DNA from: Lepidodermella squamata
Lineage: Eukaryota > Gastrotricha
DNA: 64,000 bases
Assembly (NCBI GenBank): GCA_047495785.1
Contig: JBLDXI010000074.1
Coordinates: 496,001 to 560,000 of the forward strand
Direction of reading: 5' to 3'
The stretch's first letter is position 1. Each line of letters starts with the position of its first letter. Below are positions 10,168 through 25,100 of this stretch, piece by piece. The notes beneath the pieces are model-generated. The model was not told where the DNA came from, searched no databases, and saw only the letters and a list, made by a program, of their open reading frames with translations. The position numbers and the translations under genes were made by a program.

Positions 10168-13100
10168 CTAAAAAATTCGAAAAATTGAAAAATTAAATAT
10201 AAATGTAGATTAAATATAATGATGAATCGGTTGGAAAATGAGCGCAAACTAGAGCGCAATTAAAGATAAGTCTCAGCAAGTAGAAAAATAGCTTCGCTAA
10301 TTCTTGTTACCTGTTGTTTTGAACTTATGATGACGCCTTCTTGTTGTGTCTTTTAATTGTTACTGACCTTATTGTTTTTGTTGATTTCAGCCCTGGGTAC
10401 CTTCGCCATATGTTACAGTCGATGAAAGTTTGCTTCCTTTTCGAAGTCGCTGCTCTTTCAAGGTCTATATGCCTTCGAAACCCGACCGTCATGGCTTCAA
10501 AATCTGGTGTCTGGTGGGTCTCTGACCATATCTACTTCTACAATGGGCAAGTTTACTCGGAAAAATGTTAACGAGTAACGAATCCATCCAATCAGCTACG
10601 TGACTTACCACCACTTACCACCACATCACTTTCCGAATTAGCAAATGGGGACTTCCTTATGCTACCCATCGCAGATCATTTTCATAAATACACAAACCGG
10701 TGAGTACGCACAGGTCGTCATTTCCCCAGTCCCAGTTGGCATATCACAATTGCTCGACTCAAGTTTTGGGTTAGATGCTAACCGTAGAATATTATTTATA
10801 TCCATCTGACACAGTGATAAAACTGACTGCCACTGCGCTTGGCACTTCTCGGCCAGAAGATAAAGTGCCTTATGCGAACACCGACGATGTATCATGCAAT
10901 AGAGGAATCTCTTACTGCCATATCGAGTGGACTGCTTATTCTTCATTTTTCAATATTCCTGCCGGTATCACTATCAAATTTCAAACGAAACACAGTGCTT
11001 TGCTTTCAACACACTAATGCTTCGATTATCAGGGCTACTGGGATTCAAAGAATGTCGGAATAACAGTTGTCCGCATGACTGGTGATGATAGAATTCCATA
11101 TACTCTTCAACCTGGTGAGTTAGATAAGAGAGTCGTTTCTGGTTGCCAACGCGGTGTTGGAATTTCTACTCGTCCTCTTACAAGGTATGAGTGTGCGCCA
11201 TGGCGAGATGCTAGACTGCCCTGCTGTCACAATCGATTTTACTACTGGGGTCTGCAGCCCAAACTAAATTTTGATTACGAAGATGCATAATCGTACTTAG
11301 GAGCGACGCGAAAAGCCGCCTAACCATCGACTTCTTCGCCTGCCCGAAACAACACAATGGCAGTGATTGCGGCTTCCACCTGGTTACCAATCTGGCAGAA
11401 AGTCTTCACGGCAGAGATCCGGCCACAGTCGAATACGATGTTGAACAGCTGCGCCCATGGGCCGTTCACTTCCATGAACAGCAGCGGCTTATGCGATTTC
11501 CTTCGACTAAATTTCCCCAAACTCGAAAATTCCGATTGTTCCACCTGCCTAAATAGCTTAGTTTTAAATCTCTCGCCGCGATTTCGATATCGCCAGATTT
11601 AATCTGACGATATTACGACGATCTACGATCTGACGATATTGATTTGATTGAAAGTTATTGCCATGGACTAGCCCCCGGAGAGTTTGTTATCAGCCATATA
11701 TTATATATGCGATATTTTGCATATTCATCATCAGTATCTGGATCATCAGTATCATCAGTATTTCTACATCGCAATCATCGCTATTACAAGCGTGACTGGT
11801 GGGGTAATAATCTGTTCCTGCTTTTTATACATCCTCACCAAAACTAGAGCGGGTGCGTGCATTAATAAGAAAAAAAGAACAACGGCGGAAAAAGATGGTG
11901 GTGTAAAGTTGTCCAAATTTTCATATCAAGTTTACGTGAAATGTGAAATGACTCTTGCAGTAGTTTTTTCCGGAAGCAAAATGAAACGATACACGCTAAA
12001 TTTTGAAATGTCAGATTAAATCAATCGCTGGCGACTTGAAGCGAATAATAAGAATAAGAATAAGAATAATAGAGCGAAATTTCACCAAAATGGTATTTTT
12101 GTTACGCGCGCATCATTTTCCTCATGCAAATGTGCGCATTATTTGCGTAATATATGGCTGAGTAATATATGGCCGATCAACAACAATCTACCATTAGTTT
12201 GTGCTTGTTCGCGTCGAGCGAACAAGGCGCTGTCGATGAGAATGCTGTCACAGCCTGATCAAAACATCGGCTTTGTTTATACCTAGTTTGTTATGGCCTT
12301 GCGCCTTGCCTGTTACTTGCCTGTTACACTCGTTTCAACTCTGTTAACTTGGCACTGGACACTCGAAGTGCTTCGAATCATGAATATTCTTGCTCATCGC
12401 ATCAAGGCGGTCATTTTGACACCGGTCTCGAGGCGAAAATTCGACAAATTAAGAAAATTTAGTTTCCCATGTGCGAATAGCAAGGTTAAGCTACATTACT
12501 GCAGAACATGTCATATTTTGGTTGTCCCATTTTTTAAAATGATGTACATCTCGAAAATAACTGCTGCATTGTATTTGTCGATAAAAAACTTTCTCACGAC
12601 AATAACTATCTTGAGATAAATAAGTCGATGATGGCGCTCGCGAAAAAAATTGTTCGCAATTCTCTGTATGTCCTCGTTTCTCAAATATCTATAAATAGGC
12701 GCAAACGTTCGTTAACATCGACTGTTAATAAGTGAGTTATCGAATTTTTCAATTTAAAATTTGCTATGACATTGGACATTGGTGAATTGGCGAATAATAA
12801 CAATGACAGAGCCGGATGTGTTTTTTTTTAATTGCTTACATTGTTAGAGTACAGCTTGGCCGTTCCGCTTGAATAGACAAGGCAGACCTGGTTCCAGCCG
12901 GCGGCGACCGGAGCCGTCAAATTTACCGAACTGCCGGTTCGATTGCGCAGATCAACGATGATTTCACTGCCATTGACAGCTACAATGAGCGTGTACAACG
13001 AGCTCGAATTGTCCGCATTGTTCGACAGCAGACCACCCTGAGTGCAATTCGTCGAATTGTCACCAGACATACAGCTAAAAATTATACAATTTTTAATTTT

Positions 13101-16100
13101 TAATTATAATTTTTATAAATAATATATCCCCTCTCAATGACTGACGAATTGATTGAAGACTTTTCCGCAGAGGAAAACGTAGATTTTTGGCGCCCTTTCG
13201 GCACCCGAACGCGATCTGCGGTAACGTCGCGAGCGTCGGGTTCCTAGTAGAACCCGTTGCATACGTTGATCGCATTTGGTTTCGAAATGTTGCCACAAAT
13301 CGACGTTCCAAAGCAAAGTTTTCGGTCGATTCTGTTTAATTCTCCTGCTTAAATAAGATGATACATGCGAAAATATAACGAAGATTATGTTAATTTCGCA
13401 AATTACTCTTCGAGGGATGAGAATGCACGAATATACGAAAGCAGGCTTTTAATAAACCCAAAAATGTTTAACTTTCAGTCTAAAAGCTTTCACGCTCCTC
13501 CGCCGGTCGAGGTAAACTCCTCGACGTCAAGTCAGTGAAAGAACAGTTCGCAGGTCGATCTCCATGGTTGGTTGGGACCACAGACCCAGCTTTGGTTTCA
13601 GGATCACCCGACGTCACTCGCTTCGGCGTCGGGCCCGCCTACTCGCCGGACCTTAGCCCAATCCAATGCAAGCCCTGTTCCCTGCTCCGCGGACTGTGCC
13701 TGAGCTGCATGAAGCTGTAACGAAGATTTGGTCCGAAATCGACATCAGCACGGTCGATAAGCTCTACGATTCAATGCCGCGCCGCATGGCTGCTGTGATC
13801 GCCGCAAAGGGTGGGCCCATCGACTACTGAGTCAACCACCTCTCATTTGACTATCACATCATTAGGAAACATTATCTTGATGTTTGTGTTGATTGTAAAT
13901 AAATATTAACCTTTTTTTGTTCTTTAAAACTAGCTTTTATGCATAAAAACTGGTATGCGCAAAACATTTTGTCCAGTAGTGTACCTTGAACTCTATAAAT
14001 TGAAAAGTCCAACTGTCAGTGGTATTTATATCTGTGCCCGCAGAACCATCACGCGAGGCGTTGTTGATGTTTTTTCAAAACTAGGCAAACTTAAATCTTT
14101 ACTTCGTGGTATTGCTGTGTCGGTAATTAGGGACAACAAAGTGATTGTCCAACGGCACCAATACAGCTAGATGTTGCGTTTTTTCCTAATTCTGTAAACA
14201 AAAACTAGATACTCTTTCTGTGTCTTCGGGCAACAGGGGCCTATGCGCTACCTGCAGACCATTGTTTTCATAAAATAAAATGATCATTGTTGTCAATGAA
14301 GCAAATGGACTTACTTGAAATAGAGACACCACGAACCCTGCCGGCGGAAGTCGACATTCTTGAGGCCAGGAATCGTCACCTCACCACCGTAGAACAGCAT
14401 CGAATTGTTACTACCAGCCGCGCCCGTATTGTTGTTATACAGCGTCACATTTTTACACGGATAGGTCGTAAACTGCTGAACAGAGTGATCAGCAGAGTCG
14501 TCCTCAAACGGCAGGTACAACAGCGCTTGTTGCCCTGACGCAAACGTCGCATTGTTACCCTCGCCATACTCACAACGGCACGCCGAGACGTTGAAAACCG
14601 TCGATTTCGGGCACGCCAAAGCGAAGACAGGTCCGTCGGTCTTGTAAATCAAAAACCGGTACGGGTAGCCAGGGTAAGCACCCAGGACATTTCCGTGAGA
14701 ATCGACGCAGACTGAATCGTTAACCTGGCGGGGTGGGGTGTAAGTCGTCGGGGCTACACTCGGCTGGATACAGGTCGCATCGCAATCGATATTCCAACTG
14801 CACTGGCAGGTAGACTCATCGAACCCGGTACCCTGCGGGCAGCACTGCTGGTAACTCGCCCCGTTCGAACAGGTGAAGAATTCCGCGCAGTTATTAGCCG
14901 AGGCGTAGCATGTTAGTTCGCTAGTTGAATTGCTGCAAACATCCGTGCATGGCACGTCACCCTCAGGCACGCATGACGAAATCTCCGGTGAGAAATACGT
15001 ACCAAATGGGCAGCGATGGCCGATTCCGACTGCTGAACGGTCGCCGAGGTAGAAGCATTGGTAGAACGAATGACAGTCGTTAGGATTCACGTAATGGCCG
15101 GAATTGTGGCAAGAACCCTTGCATTTGTAGCAGAATTCAGTCGCGTTCGCGTCGATCGGAATCGGGGGTAGGGTGGTCGAGCTCGAGTTATCTGCCACGG
15201 TGGTAGCATCCGTTGAAATGGCACTGCCCGAGCCGTCTGGCAGGGTCGAGCTAGGCTGTTCAGGTGGAGTAGTATCCGGTAAAACGGTGTTGGTCGAGCC
15301 GTCAGGCAGGGTCGAACTAGGCTGTTCGGGCGCGGTAGCATCCGGTAAAACGGTGTTGGTCGAGCCTTCTTGCGTGGCTTCTGGACCAGCCGTAGTCGTC
15401 TCAGACCAACTGAAGGCACTTCCGGTAATTTCCTGAGCATCAGTAGTCGGCCGCCTACCACCGACATTAGCAAAACGCCTGCTGCTGGTCGTCGCACTAT
15501 CACTGGCCGCCGTATTATCCGAGGGGCCAGTCGTCACACTATCAGTTGTCCCGGCATTACCCGAAGGTTCGGAACTGCTAGGTGGCACATCGGTTGTCGT
15601 GCCGTACGGGCAAGTTTGGCTGGCCATTTGGTTGAAAACGTCTTGCGATAGGCCATTTTCAGGCACTTGAATGAACAGCTCGGGCGTAGAGGCGAGCGAT
15701 TTCAGATCATCAGCGTTGTAGTTGCTGCCGAAAGCGAAAACTACGACGTCCATGCCTTTCGATTGCAGGATTGCCGACTCGTCTATGGCGTCCGAGAGTG
15801 AGGTCGGGTTTGAACCGGTCAGCAGTATGACGGTTTTCCTGGCATCGGGGCGAACTCCCTTCGATGGTTCGATGACCTAAGAATAAATCATAACGATTAG
15901 GCTGCTCACAAACAGTTTAGCCCAGAAGAAAGCGAAAAATAGGAAATTTTCGCCATTTCATAACATAAATTATCATTCCATTCTATTACTTTTCTTCACG
16001 CTATGATCTAAGCCAGTCTTACACTATACCTACAACTCACAACCAGTCGATTCGTCTTTCCGCCAATCATCAGTCGCTCAAAGCTTAGCGAAGGAGTCGC

Positions 16101-19100
16101 CAGAGGGATGTCGAGTTCGCCGCCGAAAGTTGGAGCGAAATATTGCTGAGTGATCATCATCTTTCTTCAATGCCTTCAACATAACTACGCTTCACCTTCG
16201 GAACTACTAATAAGGAAAACAACGCTAGGTCTGTATCCAGTTAAGCCAGTAACATCTTTCTGAGCCATCGTGATGAACTATTTTATATCACAGACATTTC
16301 CATTAAACAAAAGAAGAAGTGGAAGCATCGAGACAAAGATACTCCTGCTCCGCATATCCACTGCTTGTATCTGGAGTGGACTGAAAGACGTATATTGGCA
16401 GTTTTTCGTTCATCTACTAAGAGAATTTCTGCCTCATTTCACTATGCGGCTAAGTATTATCCGATTCTGTTGTCAATGATGTGAAGGTATTTCACACGCC
16501 TGCGGCTACTATTCATCAGGTTCGCTCATATTATTTGATCACTCATTTTACACACAATTTCCTAATATATACATATTCAATTATAGGCTATTGTCGATAG
16601 AACACCCACCGGGCCCTGCCTTGGCTCTCCGACTAGCAAAGGCACCACAGCGCTACCGTATCTCCTCAACCTCACTTTTCACCGCCGCCGGCCTTTGTGC
16701 CTACTCCGCCATAGTTCCATCGCAGCAATATCGCCGTGTGTGGCACTCAAAATCCTATTGATGACTCGACCCGACTTGGACGCGATTTTACCCGGCTCAA
16801 CAACAAGAGCTCAACACTTCTGTTCTCGATGATACTGTACGTGAATCGTACTACCTGATTGATCGATCCTACAAGTTACCCAGAGTCGCGTATAACGCTA
16901 GTGATAATTATCATATCGATCGACATTGAGACGTTCTGCTTACCGCTCGTCTCGGTTCCTCTCAATTTACACTCAGCGAAGTGAGTCTGCTGATGGCTGG
17001 AATAAGTAGGATCAACGGGTTAATGCCTCACTGTTTTTGGCGCCACTGCTGCGATTGCTCTTACGTTCATTCAGTAATCGGGTTGACACTATGTTGCCAT
17101 CATCGACTTTAACCTACCTCTCAACCAATACTTCAAAGAGGTCAATATTCACCGTCTCATGTCTGAAAAACACCGAGAGGTTTTCATGGATGAGTGCTGT
17201 TTCCCGGTACTGGAACATTTTGCTGCATTTCCAGACTGCTGCGCGGAACGCCAGCGAGCGAATGATAACTGCTGGGCTCGATGGGTGAATCATGCATCCT
17301 GGCTCGATGGCTTCTGCAAGCAACATATAATCAACCTCCTTAATGCTAGCTATTAGTCTCAGGTACTATCTCGACACGCGTTTTCGTTTCATTTGATTAT
17401 TTATCCGTGTTATTGTTCGCCTCACGCGTAAAATAAAAATCGCATATGGCATCCGGCGCGTCTTCCTCACCTTTTTTACTACAGCCGCAGTAGTTCGAGA
17501 TTTATATTTACGATAAATGTACGCGAAAATCATGAATAACAGCTGTAAAACGTTCCAGATTCATACTAACGTTATTTCCACGACAATATTGACCACAAAT
17601 TTGAAAGATGAGATCTTTAATTATTTATGTGACTTTTCGAGTTCACGATTGTTCTCATTATTTTTTGTAACTTGTCTCAATTTCTGAAAATTATATCATA
17701 GCCAATATATTATTCATGACATCACTTTTTTTACCAACTCATTTGTTGACTTTCATATACAAAAAATAATTTCAATTTTTTCACTCATTTGATCAACCAG
17801 TTTCTACACCATTTTTTACATCTTTTACGGAATTTTTTACCGTCTGGGGACCCTCCTCCTCACAAATAAGCTAAATTTATTTTAGGTTCAAATTTCAAAA
17901 TCTAAAATTTCGTATGACAGTATGAAAATTGCAATCAATCAGTCAACATTCGTCCAAACTACTAAGCCGTTATAAAAAATACCTGAAGGTGAACAGCTGA
18001 AAAGGCACTGCCAACATTCGACTCGCGGCCAAGATCGACATGATGAGGCGCATAGCTGTGCAAATACTGCCACGCACTCAGCCGCGGCGCTTCGTTGAAA
18101 TACTTGGCAACAGCGACATAGGTCGCATACTCGATCAATGCGACCTGCAGGCTCTCGCAAGACGGAACAGCTGCCATGGCGCTGTCGATAAAACGCTTGC
18201 CCTCCATGGCCCAAACAACCGGCGAAAAATACGCCGCATCAACCACGAAAATCGCATCAGAAACACAGCAAGCATCGGCCGGGATTGTACCCGGGCTTGG
18301 CATAGGCGTTGTATTCGAGATTGTATCATTCAAAGCCAGCAACGACCAGATCAACTGATTCTCAACGGCGTCACCCTCGCCAACCGCGAAGAACATATCC
18401 GGGGAAGAAGCGATAATTCGAACGTTATCATACGTGTAATTGCTGCCGTAGGCAACAACTTGGATAACGGTGTTTGGCTGCAATTTGATAGTCTCAGCCT
18501 CTTCGATCGCCGTAGAAGGATTCGACGGGTCGTTGCCAAGGAAAACGATGACAATAGTGCCGACATCGCGTTTGCCGTTCCGTTTCAGTATAACATTCTG
18601 TTCGACAGACTCCAGCGCTCCGCCTAGATCTGACAACGAGCCGAGAGATGCGCCAACGTTGAATTTCGCCATTTCGTCCAGAAGAACCGACGTCGGCGAG
18701 TATTCGTCCAGGTAGAAATCGACAACGTTCGAGGTAGCGTATTCAACGATTGAACCACGCATTTCAACACAGGACGGCATGTCTTCTTTCAGTGTTTTGA
18801 ATAACGGACTGATTTTCTGGTCGAATTTTTCAGGCGTGAAGTAGATTCGGTCAAACACGAAAACTACGTCAATGCTATAGCAGCTAGGTACGGGGGACGT
18901 AGTGATTGGATTTGGCAAAGTTGTAGGGCGGGGGGTTGACGAACTCTGCAGTTTCGCAATCATCCATTTCGCGATTGTTGCGCTGTCTGCATTTTTCGAG
19001 GTCTGCCAGAAGTAGTCAGGGCCATTGGCGAGGACTTGCAAGTACTCCGGGTTGTATTCGCTGCCGAAAGCGATTAGCGAAATGACGCCGCCGTTCAAAC

Positions 19101-22100
19101 GCAGACCTTCCGCCTCTGCCATAGCGCCGCTGGGGATGTCCGGGTTCCAGCAGGTGAATGCGTACACATTTGTTGGGTTGTTCAACGATCGGCTTTGAGC
19201 GTCGCGAAGTACCTAGAATTGTAAAAAAAAATTTGAAAATTAAGATCTCAATCATAATCTTTGAATTTCGGATTTCGTCGGAAGTTAGTTGACAACTTGA
19301 AAATTGACGATTCAGCAATATAATACTACTCCAACTATTGGCTATCCGATCTAACAGCGCTGATAGCGGGTACTGCGACGATTGGTTATGAAAAATTTCT
19401 ACACGGTCTGTCTGACCTCACAGTTGAACCTGCTTCGAGTACCATGATGAAAGCTTCGAGTAACATGGTGCAAGCCAGAAAAAGAAAATTTTGCTCCCTA
19501 ATCAAATCGAGTCGAAAGCGAGAAAGAATCCGATGAACCGTTAATCGCAATTCGGAAAACTTTGGAAATTGCGGTTAATATTAACAATGTGTCTTAAATT
19601 TCTATGCTATTCTAGGAGTAAAATCGCTGCCGATTGTTCATGCAGTCTTAGAAGCCTTCAGGTAGCGGGAATTCCTCAAGCGCTCTTCTCCCGCTGTCTC
19701 AAAAACAACCACCTGACCTAAACTGTTCAATATATTTTCGAATATTCCGCGGTCGATCTTGGCCGAACTTATGAATACGATAGGTTGATTTTTGTTGATG
19801 ATGAACTGTGATATAGAATAGCCGAGATTTGGCCAGAGATCATCAAACAGACAATGGAAGAATATATATTACAGATTAAGTGTTGAATACCTATCAATAA
19901 TCAATATGGTTCATAATATTCTTTCTACGGTAATGACGCAGGAACTGACCTTTTAACGACTGAAAATTTCGAACAACTAATTGAGGAAGAACGAAATAGC
20001 TAATTGCGATAGGTACTTTTTTGCGGCGTGCCTATTATCAATTATGACGGCGTCGTAGCACAGGCTCTTAAGAAGAGGGGTTTGCCGATTAAAATTCGAA
20101 GCACTTCTCTAGTGGATGAATTATCAATCAAATTATCAAACGCCAGAATTAAAGCTGCCACAGCTGATGCCGATTTTCAAGAACCCGATAGCAACTTGGC
20201 TTCGGCTAAATCAAACCGAACCCTCATTGATTGGCCCGATTGCTCGGCCATCCCCATGAACGACTACGTCGGAACGGTGAATGGCGTGTCCACTTTTGAG
20301 TGGTTCCTTTCTGACCCTGTACATCCAAATAATTGATTCTCAGAGGCTCAACTTGCTGCAACCAAGAGTAATCTTGGAGAATGTCGCCGTGAAAGGGACA
20401 TTTTAAAGTCTTTCGTTCCTCACGGCATGGCCCTCAACGTCAAGGATCAAAAGTCGTTAGCTCTGTTGAATCGCCAAAAACGATTCGATCGCCACTAAGG
20501 GCAACTAATCAAGCCATTATCCAGTCTGTCCAGTCTGTACAAGTAAATTTATTCAGTTTTCTCAGAATGCATTTACACCATACTCTTTGTCAAGGTGAAC
20601 TTAAGCGATGGCGTTGCAGCTAAGAAAATTTGGGTTGGTGACGACGAGGCTAAGAATATAGCCATTAGAGGTAAGACTGAAACTAGTCTCGTCCTAGATT
20701 ACTCCACAAAGTATTGTTCTATCAGGACGGTAATGAAGATTCTGAAAAGCTCGACTTATCACATCACCCAGCGCGATAATTCTCCAACTAGTATGATTGA
20801 AAATCTGGAAATCTTTCAGCATCGGAAAAATTTCACAACTTCAGGTCGAGTGTCGGTTTCATGGGAATATTTTTCATTCGAATCCTGGCAGCAGCGAAGG
20901 CCAGAAGCCAAGTACCAGCAGTACTTTAACCCCCGTCATCAAAATTGGCTGTCGTAAACTTGGTGCCGTAGTAGAAGCGTCGAAACAATATGCGGCTGAA
21001 AGAGCGGCTCCACGCAAAAAACGGCAACGTAAAAATTAGCTGGTTTCGCCTCGATCTTGTATTTTCGCCTCATTTCATATTATCCAAATATTCGCGTAGA
21101 AAATTGACATTTCACATGTAATAATGTACAATAATTTCCCTGATTTCTCAACTACTCACGTTGCTTCAACATTACCGACTCAAATATTGTTTGCAAAATA
21201 ATCTTCCAAAAGTTTCTCATTAAATTATATTCAATGAAATTCTCTAATCCATCGCCTTCATTTATCCACCAACATCGTTATTCCGTTTAGTGCCAGCATG
21301 GCGTCCAATGTAAATAATTTTCCTTTTTGAACCATGTGAATTTTCCATGTGGTAGTGTCTTTTCTATAATATTATTGTATATGTTATTATTACAAGCCTT
21401 TTTGAAACGGAGAAAATTTAAATTGTAACAAAATGACAAAAAATTGCCAGAAATTCTTTCAAAAAAATCGAGAATATCCTGTATACTACTATCAATTTAA
21501 TCGCTACCGTTTTCTCATTCTTCTTTTCATTTCGTGTTTTTCATCACCAATGTTGTGCATGAAACTTGCGCTCTTCGAAGGCTTCGAATTATGATGCGAA
21601 AATGTAGATATCTCTCAAGCGTTTTCACTACATTTTTATTAAAAGCCAGCAAACACGCTGGAAAATAAAACAAAATGAGCATTTCAAATACCACGATTGA
21701 CGTGAAATAAAACACGCTTCATAAAATCAAAGGTCTCTTCGTTACTATCATGTATCGCCTATCATTATATCCAATTTAGCAATTTAGCAATTAATTACCT
21801 AATTTAGCGCTTTTGTGGCTATAAAAGCCCAAGAGAACACGAATAAAATTGCAGAGTCTAATAGCTGTAAGACGAACGAAGGTAATGGCTATCAACCCTT
21901 TAGCACTGTTTATCAAAACGTAGAAAATCATGAGCTTACGTTATAATTGGCGATTTTGAAAGCTCGGCCAATGCCGTGGCTAGTACCAAGAGCCGGGCCA
22001 ACCGTGTAATTCTGCAGCGTATTCTTCGCATCCTGGGTCGTCGGGAACTGATAGTAAGTATACGTAAGATCCGCCCATGAGCCATACTCAATATAAGCCG

Positions 22101-25100
22101 TGCTGATCTTGACGCAAGGATCCAACTGATTCGCAAAATCAGTCATAATCGGCTGAACAGCTACATCGAAATCGGTCTGGCCAAAGCAAGTTCGATCGAA
22201 AATGAAGACCAAATCATTCCACTGGCAGATAACCGGAACTGTTGAACCTCCATCTGTCGATGAGGTCTGAGCCTCAGTTGTGAAATCAGGCAGCTGCGAG
22301 GTCGTAGACGAGCTACCTTCGGTACTAGTTCCAGAAGTTGCCACAGTGGTCGAAGTCGTTGTCGGGGGTGGGATGGTAGCCGCCTCTGGTAACATCGTGT
22401 TAACGAGACTCTGAGCCAATGAATCGACATTGCTTGAAGCCGTGAATTCGTAGAAGTAATCCGGGTCACTAGCGAGGACTCGCAGCATTTCAGGGTCATA
22501 CTGACTGCCGAATCCAACGACAGAAATCACACCGCCGTTCAGCTTCAGCTGCTCGGCTTGTTCAATCGCCTTGCTTTCAACGCCAGGGCTGACACCGACG
22601 AACGTGTAGACATAGGTCGGATTGTTCAACGCACGGTTTTGAATATCGCGAAGAATCTAAAATTATAGAAATTCAAAGATTAAAATGTGCATTTCCAGGG
22701 TCAAACTAATGAGGCTACGATGATGCAGGAGAGCTTCTACTCGCAATCGGGTGCTTTACCTGAGAACTGGACAAGATACCCCTGCTCCTCACATTCCCTG
22801 TCTATATTTGGAATGGCCGGAAAGAATAAAGTATGCCATTTTTTCCGTACAGCTTCTAAGGGAATTTCCGACTCATTTCAAGATAACACTTATACCATGC
22901 TACGGTACATTACTCGGCAATGCCTCAAAATAAATACTAAATACAACTTTATGACAACTTGTGACGGAACAGGTTTCAGACGGGAAAGTGACTTGATCCC
23001 ATTTGACGACGATATTGACATCATGGTATCACGGCGATATATCAAAACGGTGAAATTATGAAAAAAACGCACATATGCGGCGCATTAATTTCTCAACAGC
23101 CAACAGCGGTCAATTGTGTCACTAGATAATAATGGGCGAACACGGCGGCCATTATTCCCTGTTTCGGTTCAACACTGCTACGACGTTTTTATCCATAATG
23201 AAAACGATTTTCACTTCTCACATGCAACCTCGTTTACATGATGCTAATGATTCATTTTGTATTTTACAGATAAATTATGTTCAGCGCATCGAGACTCGGC
23301 CTTGGCCCTTGGTCTCCAAACCCAACCAGAATCGAGCGATTACAGCGGCGATGAGAACCACATCCTAAAATCCGAATGTTTCTACAATGTCTATCCTCTG
23401 ATGATGCCTATTCTCACGAAATTAGTGTAGTTGCAGTCGCTATTTATTTAGATAGCTCATATCGAACTTTTCGCGTAACAAGCCGTTCATTCTCAAGTTT
23501 TGACAATGACAGCGATCGTTTTTGCCAAAATCAGTTCAGCGTTTTGAGTGGAAATTGAGTGTACAATCCGGTAGACCTTGCCGATTTTGTGATGTATCTG
23601 AATAATTTGGTGAGCTCACTTTGCATAACCTTCAGCCACGTAGTCAACAATTTAGATTGTAAAAACGTCTCAAAAGCTTTTTCCGGCTGTTTTTGGCTAA
23701 ACAAAACTGCTAATATATCTGCTGATGCTAATGGTGATCTGATTTTGACTGGTTTCTACACATTGCTCTACATGCAACAGCACAAGAAACATCGCACAAG
23801 ATATTATATCGCGAAATTGCCAGCCGTCTTCCCCAAAGTCACTTTTAAAAACGGCCGACATAGCGCTAATAAAGACATCTACTTCGAAGTCAGTGAACCC
23901 TAAAGCATGAAATCCGTCCGTCTCTTGTAGGAATTCCCTAAAACAACGTTTTCGGGCCAAATGCTAAATTTTGATTTTCTAACGAACCGATCTCTGAAGT
24001 CATCAAACAACGCATAGCAGATGCTCTCCGATCAGACATAGATCAGAAAAGTGACTGCAAAAACATAACAGCTGACCGGCTTAAATAAGCCTTGAAATCC
24101 AAGTTCAAGCTCGTCTGAGAGGACAGGTGAAGTATAGATTTTTCTACAACCGTCGCTTGAAACGCACTTGAAACTTGACAACCAGCTTTTCTTAAGTGAT
24201 AAATACAAGCTCCTCAAATTCCCTTAGACGCCGTGAACAGCTGCTGATGGAAACACGATTATTGAAGTCGTGACAATATTATTTAGCCCGGTGTAATCAC
24301 CCGAATCGTCAAATGACAAAATTGTTTTAAAAAAATTCGAAAAATAATGAAAATAATCATTATTTTTCTCGGCAAAATACGGTAAACCACCTTGCTACAA
24401 AACGGACCCTTGGCCCAACCTCAACCGCACTTAAAATAAGTAAAAAACAAATTCCTATCGCAGAAAAAATTCGAAAAAATTGAATAGCTCCTGTGAGAGT
24501 TCTTGATGTCATCTATTTTCACTTCAAAAGCGCGTTTTTAAGCTAAAATTTACAACTTTACATAGGAAGCATTTTAGAGTTTAGTATGATCAGTACACAA
24601 ATTACTTACGCCATAGTTGACATAGTTGAAAGCCTGGTCCAGAGCCGAGCCATTGCCCAACTGCTCGCCAACCGTGTAATTGCGAATGAAGGCCAACGCG
24701 GCACTCGTCGTCGGAAAATCGTAGTAAGTGTACGTAATATCAGCCGAAGACGCGTACTCAACATACGCCGTGCTGATGCGAACGCATGGCGCCAACAGGT
24801 TGGCAACACTCGTCAGAATCGGCTGAACTTGCGCCGAAAACGCAGCCTGGTCAAAGGTGTAGCGGTCGAAAATGAACACCGCATCGGGCATAGCGCACGC
24901 CGGGGTGCCAGTTGTAACATCTGGCAGGGTGACCACAGTGGTCGTAGGTTCCGTAGTCGTGGTCGTGGTCGTAGGTTCCGTTGTAGAGACGGTAGTGGTT
25001 GGCTCAGTCGAAGTCGACGTTAAAGGTTCAGTTGTTAGCTCAACCGTTGTAGATTCAGTCGTGGTTCCTGGGGTCGAAGTCGTTGAAGTTGAGGTAGTGG

